Source: Vibrio hepatarius (lineage in GTDB: Bacteria > Pseudomonadota > Gammaproteobacteria > Enterobacterales > Vibrionaceae). From it: a DNA stretch of 64,000 nucleotides. A program made the position numbers and the translations under genes. A model generated the notes under the pieces. The model had not been told where the DNA came from. It worked only from the letters and a program-made list of their open reading frames with translations, and ran no database searches. Below are positions 17,077 to 24,141 of the stretch, piece by piece. Where the stretch lies: positions 434,001-498,000 of the forward strand of contig NZ_LHPI01000001.1 in assembly GCF_001274785.1 (NCBI RefSeq), written 5' to 3'. Numbering within the stretch: the stretch's first letter is position 1; the number at the start of each line of letters is the position of its first letter.

Positions 17077-17135
17077 ACTTTCGACTCTGAATAACAACTG
17101 TTTATAAGGAGTCAGTAATAAATCAGGGTATCGAC

Positions 17136-18797
17136 ATGACAACAATAGCATACAGTTACACACGCCTTTCTACCGAGAAACAACTTAAAGGTCACGGCGA
17201 AGAGCGTCAGCGTAAAGCCATCGAACAGGCTTGTTTAGAGCACGGTTGGACACTCTCAGAGCAGACCTTTAGTGACCTTGGTGTGTCTGCTTGGAAGGGG
17301 TTAAATCGACAATCAGGGGCGCTTTCTGAGTTCCTGACACTGGCGCGTAATGGCTCTATAGAAGCAGGCTCTGTTCTTATCGTCGAGAATGGCGACAGGT
17401 TAAGCCGTGAAGGTGTACAGAAAGCACTACGGTTACTCCTTGAACTATTAGACCTAGGAGTACACGTTTATACATTGTCTGATAACAAGCTGTATACTGA
17501 CGATGGTCAGAACGCAATGCTTGACCTTATGCAGTGGATGATGGTCGCTCAGAGAGCATATGAGGAAAGCGCTATGAAGTCCGTGCGTATCCTTGCTGTC
17601 AAAGACAAAGCTAAGGAGCTGATGCGTCAGGGCGTCATTGTTACTCGTAAATGTCCTGCATGGCTTCATGTGTCAGCCGACAAGTCTCATTTCGAACTCA
17701 TTGATGAACGCGTCAAGGTTGTACAGATGGTCTTCAAGCTATACTCGGAGGGGTATAGTACAAAACCAATCGCATTAAAGCTGAATGAGCAGGGCATTCC
17801 TTATTGGGGAAGCTCAAAGACTTGGACTTACATAACTGTCCGTAACCTTTTAAAGAACCGAGCTGTCATCGGAGAGCTACAGCCATTGAAGAGATTGAAT
17901 GGTAAAGATGTCCCTGATGGTGAAGTCATTAAAGACTATTATCCCTCAATCATATCCAAAGAGCTGTACGCACGATGTCTGACGCTTAGGACAAGCAAGG
18001 CGACATCTTCAGGTCGGCTAAGCAATAACGCAATGGCTAACCTCTTCCGTGGTCTGCTTAAGTGTCAGTGCGGTTCAGGTATGGCACTTAACTCATCTAT
18101 AGTGAAGGGCAAAAGGTACAGCTCTTTACGTTGTTCACAGCTTCGGTCTGCTGATTGTAAGTCTAAGAACTGGCACTACGGAAACGTTGAGAGCATTGTT
18201 ATGATTGCACTGCATAACATCGACTGGGAACTAAACTCGACGCAGGACTCAGCGCAGTCTATACGAGACTTGGAGCAGCGCATCGAGTTAACGAAGGCGG
18301 AGCTGGTGGACGTTCAGAAGATGGCTGAGAGTGCTGAAGAAGCTCTTCTGCTAGCTCCGAGCAGCGCTAGGTTGGCTAAGCGATTAGCTGAATGTGAGAC
18401 GCGTGAAGCTGAGCTAGAACGTCTAGTTGAATCACTAAACCAAGAGCTGACAACTGAGAAAGCAAAGAGTCTCGTTCGTGAAAATGAACTTGAGACAATT
18501 CAACAAGTTCTGGAAGATGTGGCTAACGACGATGGTGCTCGCTTTAAAGCTAACGCTCTGTTGAACAGGAAGCTAAAGTCGATAACTTTTAGTCAGGCCG
18601 ACAGTTATTATACACAGCAACTAACAGAGTTTAGCAATACGCCAATGCATGGTGTTATTACCATCGAACTAAACAATGGCAAGCTGATTGAGATTGAAGT
18701 CTGCGAAGGTTATAGAAGCAGTTTCGTTAGGGAAGATGATGGGTCATTCACTGAGATTGAGCTAGACATCAACCGCTATCAGCGTCGAGTTAGCTAA
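17136..18797 (+). CDS. Large serine integrase
   Basis: This 553-residue site-specific recombinase has a resolvase domain (1-150) with the catalytic serine in YTRLSTEKQ (Ser12) and the arginine motif DRLSRE (87-92). A recombinase domain follows (about 160-280; GYSTKPIALKLNEQGIPYW), then a zinc ribbon (about 306-345; CQCGSG and RCSQLRSADCKSK) and a coiled coil (about 375-455; DLEQRIELTKAELVDVQKM and following). This is the full layout of phage-type large serine integrases. It lies 59 bp from the ppiC stop codon and surely catalyses integration there. The SD is either AGGG at 17125-17128 or the distant AAGGAG at 17107-17112. The AGGG lies inside a motif also found, inverted, in the 98-bp repeats. 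Confidence 0.95.
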   Translation: MTTIAYSYTRLSTEKQLKGHGEERQRKAIEQACLEHGWTLSEQTFSDLGVSAWKGLNRQSGALSEFLTLARNGSIEAGSVLIVENGDRLSREGVQKALRLLLELLDLGVHVYTLSDNKLYTDDGQNAMLDLMQWMMVAQRAYEESAMKSVRILAVKDKAKELMRQGVIVTRKCPAWLHVSADKSHFELIDERVKVVQMVFKLYSEGYSTKPIALKLNEQGIPYWGSSKTWTYITVRNLLKNRAVIGELQPLKRLNGKDVPDGEVIKDYYPSIISKELYARCLTLRTSKATSSGRLSNNAMANLFRGLLKCQCGSGMALNSSIVKGKRYSSLRCSQLRSADCKSKNWHYGNVESIVMIALHNIDWELNSTQDSAQSIRDLEQRIELTKAELVDVQKMAESAEEALLLAPSSARLAKRLAECETREAELERLVESLNQELTTEKAKSLVRENELETIQQVLEDVANDDGARFKANALLNRKLKSITFSQADSYYTQQLTEFSNTPMHGVITIELNNGKLIEIEVCEGYRSSFVREDDGSFTEIELDINRYQRRVS

Positions 18798-19104
18798 AGG
18801 TCAGAACAAAAAAATTGTATAAAATGTGAGCGGGTATTATCTATATATACTTTCTCATTTTCCCCCCCCGTCCCCCTCTGCGACAGGCCATAGTGTTTGC
18901 TTGCAAGGGGGGTGTGGTTTCTTCTTTATGTCAACACTAAGCACTCACCAAGCACACTCTTAGGCGTAGGCGCATAGCTAACAACTAATGAACCACCGAG
19001 TTGTTCGCTGCGCTGTCATCACCTCATTGCTGACATGTCCGATAGTATACCTTTCGGTCATTGTCCGTTTAACTGTCCGAAAGTCTTGACTTGTAGTTTC
19101 GTAC
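18798..19104. other. Intergenic region between the two recombinase genes (307 bp)
   Basis: It contains a run of eight C followed by GT and five C near 18862-18876, then six G at 18907-18912, so a strong hairpin between the runs is possible. Closer to the next gene TGTCCG occurs three times (19036, 19062, 19074) and once inverted (19134), which may be a regulator-binding cluster. No ORF is evident. Confidence 0.4.
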
Positions 19105-19938
19105 ATGGATAAACTGAAAGCTCTAAGGACTTACGGACACATTGTGGTACTGACAATGACTAACTACTTTAACGCTAATCACATCAAGACCAATGAAACA
19201 GTTTACATCAAGTTGGCGAATGGACTGAGCGTCGAGCTTACAAAGCTACCAACAGGTTTGCTCAGAGCAACTAACCCAGTGACAGGCGATACGTTCTGCA
19301 CATCGGCAGCAACAGCTCGCTTAACGTTGTCTAAGTGGGAAGCTGAAGAAGTGGTTCACTCGTCTAAATCAACGCACAAAGGTCAGCATGTGGGGTATAT
19401 CCGTGTGTCTACCTTAGAGCAATCGACAAGCCGACAGTTGGTTGATGTTGAGCTTGACCGAGTGTTTACCGAGAAGACAAGCGCAAAGACGGTTGAGCGT
19501 CCTGAGCTTCAAGCTTGTATCCAGTATCTGCGTGAAGGAGATACGCTACATGTTCACAGTCTTGACCGTGTGTGCCGCTCTGGTGCAGGCGATGCGGTTA
19601 TGCTTGTTGAGACTCTTAACGCTAAAGGTGTTAGTGTTGTCTTTCATAAAGAAGGGATGAGCTTTAACGGCTCAATGACGGCAGCACAAAAGGGGGTTCT
19701 TGGTATACTTGCTTCTGTCGCACAGATGGAACGTGAACTTATTCTCGAACGTCAGCGTGAAGGTATAGCCGCAGCGAAAGCGCTTGGTAAACATATGGGA
19801 CGGCCAAAGACATCTCTGAACGAGGACGAATTAAAACGCTTAGTTGCTGAAGGTCTGTCAGTATCAGCTATTGCTAAGCAGTTAGGTTCGACTCGTCAGT
19901 CTGTGTATCGACGGATGGAAGCTCTAGGTCTTCGCTGA
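19105..19938 (+). CDS. Small serine recombinase (resolvase/invertase type) with extra N-terminal domain
   Basis: This 277-residue protein has an unfamiliar N-terminal domain of about 90 residues (VYIKLANGLSVELTKLPTGL), then a resolvase catalytic domain (about 94-230) with YIRVSTLEQ (Ser102) and HSLDRVCRSG, the long E helix ending in MERELILERQREGIAAAK, and a C-terminal helix-turn-helix (232-277; SVSAIAKQLGSTRQSVYRRM). Ordinary Tn3-type resolvases lack the N-terminal part and are about 185-200 residues long. The first ATG is used although no clear ribosome site precedes it; an ATG at 19156 is the other option. It may act as resolvase, invertase or regulator in the island. Confidence 0.85.
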   Translation: MDKLKALRTYGHIVVLTMTNYFNANHIKTNETVYIKLANGLSVELTKLPTGLLRATNPVTGDTFCTSAATARLTLSKWEAEEVVHSSKSTHKGQHVGYIRVSTLEQSTSRQLVDVELDRVFTEKTSAKTVERPELQACIQYLREGDTLHVHSLDRVCRSGAGDAVMLVETLNAKGVSVVFHKEGMSFNGSMTAAQKGVLGILASVAQMERELILERQREGIAAAKALGKHMGRPKTSLNEDELKRLVAEGLSVSAIAKQLGSTRQSVYRRMEALGLR

Positions 19939-20013
19939 GTTGGCGTCATCCTCAAGGTTTCCATCCCCTGCCTTTTCAAAGGTTATCTATCATTGTGAAT
20001 GGGCGTCTCAAAG

Positions 20014-20136
20014 CTATCCTTTAAGCTTACGCCCTTTACTAAGCCTATCCTTCAGTTCATTCTCAATGCGTGACATCATGCTCACACAATACTCTCTCTT
20101 CTCCCCATAATGTCCAACCTTGTGTTCCAACACCAC
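20014..20136 (-). CDS. Possible small protein of 40 residues in the island
   Basis: A GTG-started frame encodes a charged peptide with the segments LEHKVGHYGEKREY and MMSRIENELKDRLSKGRK. The composition (many Lys/Arg/Glu, amphipathic helix) is protein-like, but no strong ribosome site precedes it (AAAGA is the nearest). A shorter start is ATG at the MMSRIE methionines. Unknown function. Confidence 0.3.
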   Translation of the reverse strand: MVLEHKVGHYGEKREYCVSMMSRIENELKDRLSKGRKLKG

Positions 20137-20479
20137 GCTATCTTTTCTTTGCGCTTACTGTTTACGAAAGACCACCAACTCACGAGGCGGCTGGCTGAGT
20201 AATGCATATGATGCTTGTCTTGTCAGTCTTATCCTTAATTACCCCTGATGCACCAGAAGCACTGAGAAGCGTTTGGTCAGGCGATATGCAAACCCATACG
20301 ATTCCATAGGGTAAAGCCTACCGCTTCTCTGGGAGCGTTTAAGACGCTCTCACGGTAACATTCATTGGTTGGCATGACGAATAACATGTAGCTCTATGGT
20401 CTGATTGCTTGCGTCTAACGATGGCGGTTAGATAGTTAGCATATAAGGACAGCTCTGAACGGGTACATAGCTAACCTGA

Positions 20480-20577
20480 TGCAATATATATTTAACATTT
20501 AAAATCAATGACTTATCTGTATGGTGTTAAATTTCTGTAATATACCCTGATTATAAGAAGAGATAGAAGCTCTTCAG
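20480..20577 (+). repeat. Direct repeat A, copy 1 (98 bp)
   Basis: Identical to 20615-20712 at 93 of 98 positions. Both copies begin TGCAATATATATTTAACA and end CTCTTCAG and contain ATACCCTGATT. The starts are 135 bp apart. Confidence 0.95.
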
Positions 20578-20614
20578 TAAGCATCACACACTTCACAGAT
20601 GTATATTGAGTATG

Positions 20615-20712
20615 TGCAATATATATTTAACACTTAAAATCAATGGTTTATCTGTATGGTGTTAAATTTCTGTAATATACCCTGATTATAAGAAGAGATA
20701 GACACTCTTCAG
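20615..20712 (+). repeat. Direct repeat A, copy 2 (98 bp)
   Basis: Second copy of the repeat at 20480-20577. The five differences lie in two small clusters near each end; the central 70 bases are identical. Confidence 0.95.
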
Positions 20713-21044
20713 GTAACACAGCGCCACTCTCAAAGGCTGTGCAAGTAATCCTCATGTACCAGAGTAACGCGCTGGTGACAGGATGAAAGGCTTTCAACCT
20801 CACGCTTCGTCGGCTTAGAAGACGGAGACCTTATGCGACCTTGGGCAAGTTACATTAGGCAGGACATTCATCCGCACCACACTAACAGGCATTAAGTTGT
20901 CAACCGTTGCGACGGGTTAGGTTCTACTAGACGAGCACGTCAGGTGGACATTCAGCTTTGATACGGCTGTTTTGTGGGTGTTGGTATAGGGCGTTGATAC
21001 TTAAAGCTTTACCTTAATAGTTATTAATCAGTAAGTATTAATAG

Positions 21045-21111
21045 CTTTAAGATAAGACATTAAGATTACTTATAGTAATACATAAAGACGCTTAAATGAT
21101 TTGTTATTATT
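21045..21111 (+). repeat. Direct repeat B, copy 1 (67 bp)
   Basis: Identical to 21124-21190 at 64 of 67 positions. It contains CTTTAAGATAAGACATTAAG, the small dyad TTACT-TAT-AGTAA and AATACATAAAGACGC. Confidence 0.95.
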
Positions 21112-21123
21112 AATTAATAATAT

Positions 21124-21190
21124 CTTTAAGATAAGACATTAAGCTTACTTATAGTAATACATAAAGACGCTTAAATGAGTTGTTATCATT
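21124..21190 (+). repeat. Direct repeat B, copy 2 (67 bp)
   Basis: Second copy, 79 bp after the first. Related short words CTTTAAG and CTTAAAG recur at about 21000, 21046, 21125 and 21214 around the two copies. Confidence 0.95.
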
Positions 21191-21278
21191 ATAAGTAATA
21201 GTCTCTTTAAATAGGCTTAAAGAACTACTTTGTGTAAGGTTTAGGTAGTTCTTGTAGTAACTCATAACTCTACTTGAA

Positions 21279-21647
21279 CTATCCAAAGATACGTGCCCAA
21301 AAACCTTTCTTTTCTACTTTTGATGGTCTCTCAATCTGAGTGGCTTGCTTGCTTTTATCAGACTGTTTCCGTTTATCAGAAGCAGACATGAGGATGTTAA
21401 CCAAGTTAAAAGTTGATTCGTAATTATGCACGTCACAAGCTTGCACAGTTTTTGATTCGATAAACAGCTCTTGAAAGACGTCTTTCCACGCAGTGTAGTA
21501 TTTTAAGCACTGTTGTTCCGTCCCGAATATTTGCCCATAAGAACCACAAAGTAATGCATGGGTTATTCTCTTGCGTTGTCCATTGACCAATTTAGCTTGT
21601 TCAATTTGCTCATCACTTAACTTTACAAGTATTAACGAATTATCCAT
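21279..21647 (-). CDS. Island protein of unknown function (122 residues)
   Basis: The only sizeable island gene on the minus strand. It begins MDNSLILVKLSDEQIEQAKL, is mostly helical in appearance and ends in a basic, Ser/Lys-rich linker with the amphipathic tail VEKKGFWARIFG, which might contact a membrane or a partner. The ribosome site AAGGA lies eight bases upstream of the ATG. It is transcribed away from the zinc-finger gene, and the 405-bp gap between them contains paired dyads suited to divergent control. I do not recognise a family. Confidence 0.65.
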   Translation of the reverse strand: MDNSLILVKLSDEQIEQAKLVNGQRKRITHALLCGSYGQIFGTEQQCLKYYTAWKDVFQELFIESKTVQACDVHNYESTFNLVNILMSASDKRKQSDKSKQATQIERPSKVEKKGFWARIFG

Positions 21648-21884
21648 ATCACGTCCTTGGTTTGTACCGGTTAGGTATTTAGCTAATAACGAAGAACACT
21701 ATACTCATATCAACAGCTTAAAGTAAACCGAGAGCATCTACGATAAGCCACGCATAAATCATCTTCAAGACTTCCAATAGTTTATCTAAGGTTACACCTA
21801 GAACGCTTTTTGCGCAGTCTACGGTGTCGTTAACCAAGCAACACTTAAAGTTAATTCGAAGACTACAACATCGAAACTCACCAC

Positions 21885-21927
21885 GGTCACGCACGACCAA
21901 TCTTAATCAACCAAGGTCAATCAGACC
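21885..21927. promoter_or_regulatory. Two GGTC-N5/6-GACC dyads in the divergent island promoter region
   Basis: GGTC-ACGCAC-GACCAATC (21885-21902) and GGTC-AATCA-GACCAATC (21915-21931) start exactly 30 bp apart, about three helical turns. They lie in the 405-bp gap between the minus-strand gene at 21279 and the plus-strand gene at 22053, so they may be operators of an island repressor. Nothing else recognisable is in that gap. Confidence 0.45.
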
Positions 21928-22052
21928 AATCATCAACAAGCACTTTGAAGTCAGAGTCATTCAAGCATTGCCACGTAGTAGTTGTTCTAACTGCTTGTGC
22001 TATTGCGTGGGTGCGCTTTGCTTCGATGGCTCTAACTTGAAAGAGAACATTA

Positions 22053-22703
22053 ATGAAACAAACAACAGAACAAGTAACACCGATTAAATCTATCGTAACA
22101 CGCGCCGAGGCTTTGGAGTCTGACAAGACGTTTTACTTCACAGGTAAACCTTGTAAACGAGGGCATGTTGCTGAGCGCTATACGAACAACGCTTGCTGTG
22201 TGGAATGCATGAAAGCTTATCAAGCTAATCCAAAAACCAAAGCGAAGAAGGCCGAGTACAACAAGTCTGACGCTGGCAAAGCTCGTCGTTTAAGGTACGA
22301 CCGCTCAGCAAAGGGTAAAGCTATTAGGCGCGCAAGTGACGCAAGGTTCTACCAAAAGCATATGCTCGACGAAGCTGTTGTGTATTTAATGCGCATGACA
22401 TGCCGCGACACTGGTATCAGTTGGTTGAAGCTAGGTAGTACTACTCACCTGTATCACCGCAGGAGTGTACTAATAGACGGTCAGCATACCATCGACATCC
22501 TACACTCAATGGTTCCTGTCGAGATATCTGCACGTCAGCTTGAAGCTGAGCTTCATGCCGTTCTTCCTAGCAGCTTAGTCCCTCCGACTGTCTTTAGTGG
22601 TTTCACGGAGTGCTACGCTGACACACCAACTCAAGAACGCTTGATGCTCAACACTCTAGCAATGTATGAAGTCTCACTCAGTGAACTGCTGAAGGCTGCT
22701 TAA
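22053..22703 (+). CDS. Zinc-finger plus GIY-YIG-like (T5orf172-type) putative nuclease
   Basis: This 216-residue protein has an N-terminal zinc knuckle CKRGHVAERYTNNACCVEC (Cys34, His38, Cys48 or 49, Cys52), of the kind attached to phage HNH and endonuclease VII proteins. A basic linker rich in Lys/Arg (55-95) follows. The C-terminal domain (about 105-190) has WLKLGSTTHLYHRR, RQLEAELHAVL (Glu164) and FSGFTECY in the order and spacing of the KIGxT, xxExxLH and F.G.TEwF motifs of GIY-YIG/T5orf172 domains. The canonical GIY and YIG triplets are degenerate. It could cut phage DNA, act as a homing-type nuclease or process island DNA. It starts a three-gene plus-strand group. Confidence 0.6.
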   Translation: MKQTTEQVTPIKSIVTRAEALESDKTFYFTGKPCKRGHVAERYTNNACCVECMKAYQANPKTKAKKAEYNKSDAGKARRLRYDRSAKGKAIRRASDARFYQKHMLDEAVVYLMRMTCRDTGISWLKLGSTTHLYHRRSVLIDGQHTIDILHSMVPVEISARQLEAELHAVLPSSLVPPTVFSGFTECYADTPTQERLMLNTLAMYEVSLSELLKAA

Positions 22704-22705
22704 TC

Positions 22706-23050
22706 ATGTTTGTCCTTCATTCCTACATGCACCAAGAGCGAGTACTGGCACGTCTACAAGAAGAGGTTAACAAGCTGTACAAAGATGGTGTCCTACATAA
22801 GCCAGCAAGTGCAAGCTCTGCGTTACTCACGAGGACTATAAACAAGCTCCTCCGCGAGTCACCTCTAGCTATGCCTGCGCGTACTCTGCACGTCCTCATT
22901 CCGTTTCTAAAGGAGAAGGACACAATCACATTCAACGACGTCTCAGAGCTGCTCAACGCTCACGGCATCAACGACTCTATTCAACACCATAAGTGGCTTC
23001 AGTTTATCGAAGAAGTGTTTGTCTACATCAATCACACGAACCGTTACTGA
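22706..23050 (+). CDS. Island protein of unknown function (114 residues)
   Basis: It starts two bases after the stop of the zinc-finger gene, so it is translationally linked to it. The sequence is helical and mildly basic (LARLQEEVNKLYKDGVLHKP, LHVLIPFLKEKDTITFNDVS). The C-terminal half looks like a winged-helix or EF-like helical bundle but no family is recognised. It has no signal peptide or membrane segment. Confidence 0.65.
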   Translation: MFVLHSYMHQERVLARLQEEVNKLYKDGVLHKPASASSALLTRTINKLLRESPLAMPARTLHVLIPFLKEKDTITFNDVSELLNAHGINDSIQHHKWLQFIEEVFVYINHTNRY

Positions 23051-23145
23051 GCCACCGCACCGAGGTAATACCGCGTCTTTACAGGCGACGGCTAGCTTCA
23101 CTCACTTACTTTATATCTAAACAATCAATTAAGAGAATCAAAACT

Positions 23146-23664
23146 ATGACAAATCAAACACCTCGCACCCGCGTATTCGGGCTACTAATCCAAACTGAAT
23201 CTGACATGCTTCGTGCTATGCAGCATCCAGCCTACTCACGAACCAATCACCCAGACCATGATGAGTACCACGCAGAGTTTGCTCAGGCAATGGCTATGTC
23301 AACAATGAACGTGTCGCGTGATTACAATGGCAACATAAACATCGGCGAAGCTCATGCAGCTATTGGCTCTGACTCATGGGAAAACACTGCTTATACAGAC
23401 AGCGTCTACCAGCAGAACCTTCGTATTCAGGCATCAAGTGGTCTTCAGCACGTTAAGATGACAACTGATGACATCGTGAAAGCAATGAGTGACCCTCGCT
23501 ACTCAGAGAAAAGCCCACAAGGTGATGACTACCGCGCTTGGGTTGCCACGATGGCTATGGCTATGGAGACTCCTGACAGTCTAGATGGATATGTCTCGGC
23601 TTATGAGGTTGAAGAGCCTACGCTGCAAGAGCAGTGGGCAAGGCTTGAAGAAAACCTATACTAA
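23146..23664 (+). CDS. Protein with two T7-scaffold-C-terminus-like repeats
   Basis: This 172-residue protein has two internal repeats of about 35 residues at 18-52 (ESDMLRAMQHPAYS then DEYHAEFAQAMAMS) and 107-141 (TDDIVKAMSDPRYS then DDYRAWVATMAMAME). From memory, the C-terminal capsid-binding helix-loop-helix of phage T7 scaffolding protein gp9 contains SEMIKAMSDPRYRTDANYRR; KAMSDPRY at residues 112-119 is an exact match and the following Asp-x-Tyr-Arg spacing is similar. A small island protein carrying two such hooks without the rest of a scaffold could bind or block T7-like procapsids. The ATG at 23146 is used because it begins the conserved part; GAGA lies ten bases upstream. Confidence 0.7.
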   Translation: MTNQTPRTRVFGLLIQTESDMLRAMQHPAYSRTNHPDHDEYHAEFAQAMAMSTMNVSRDYNGNINIGEAHAAIGSDSWENTAYTDSVYQQNLRIQASSGLQHVKMTTDDIVKAMSDPRYSEKSPQGDDYRAWVATMAMAMETPDSLDGYVSAYEVEEPTLQEQWARLEENLY

Positions 23665-24141
23665 CTAACCTCCAGCTCATTCAAGATGAGTGGGCTGTGT
23701 GATGCTTTAAATGGCAGTCATCAAGCACTCTTTTGGTCACGCCAAGACCTTCCTCGGAGGTGCCTGTATGATATCTATCGTAAGCATCAATCTTGACATG
23801 TCTTCCTTTGAGCTGCTCAACGTTTACGAGTGGCTCATTTCTTTTAAGTGCTCTTGATGGGTTCTTTCTTGTTTAACATGGTTTCCTACCATTGAGAGTG
23901 CTTAAAAGAAGTAATAAATGTGCGCCGTTGTGATTGACTCTGCGCCTTCTTTCACATTCACTTTAAGCCTGTGCTTTATGCTTGCATGAGCCTGATATTT
24001 TTGTCATGGTTTCCGTCAGGTGACGGTAGGTACAGAGCACAGCCTAAAGTGGATGGTAGGACTAATGCGGCAGGGCAGTTAAATGTGGTACTTGGTCTGA
24101 TTGATAGATTTTTTTGTGTTTGGGTAATTGAATTAATAACT
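23665..24141. other. Right-end non-coding region of the island (477 bp)
   Basis: No credible gene. It contains a small hairpin at 23679-23697 (CTCAT paired with ATGAG) just after the scaffold-like gene and the long hairpin listed at 23839-23910. The remainder up to attR shows nothing recognisable. Confidence 0.5.
23839..23910 (+). ncRNA. Long RNA hairpin near the right end of the island
   Basis: The arm at 23841-23860 (CTTTTAAGTGCTCTTGATGG) pairs with 23889-23908 over all 20 positions if the plus strand is transcribed. All four non-Watson-Crick positions are G-U pairs, and two more A-U pairs extend the stem. The loop is 28 nt. On the opposite strand those positions would be A-C mismatches, which argues for a plus-strand RNA. 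It could be a regulatory RNA or a 3' end structure. Confidence 0.45.

Larger units (their letters stand above)
19939..21278. other. 1.34 kb repeat-rich non-coding region of the island
   Basis: No ORF over 60 codons exists on either strand. It holds a possible 40-codon reading frame on the minus strand, an 8-bp stem hairpin (20331-20351, GGGAGCGT paired with ACGCTCTC), two 98-bp direct repeats and, in a very AT-rich stretch after 20.99 kb, two 67-bp direct repeats. Such an arrangement suits a replication origin, a packaging signal or a regulatory hub in a small mobile element. Which one cannot be decided from sequence alone. Confidence 0.6.

Noticed and set aside
20480..20712. Repeat A as res sites of the small serine recombinase
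   Set aside because: Two directly repeated active res sites 135 bp apart would be expected to delete the DNA between them; both copies persist. The internal structure also lacks three clear inverted subsites.
20480..21190. Repeats A and B as a CRISPR array
   Set aside because: Only two copies of each, repeat lengths of 98 and 67 bp, no regular spacers and no cas genes.
21824..22087. 87-residue ORF ahead of the zinc-finger gene
   Set aside because: It overlaps the real start at 22053 in another frame, covers the operator dyads and has low-complexity Arg/Asn/Ser content with no ribosome site.
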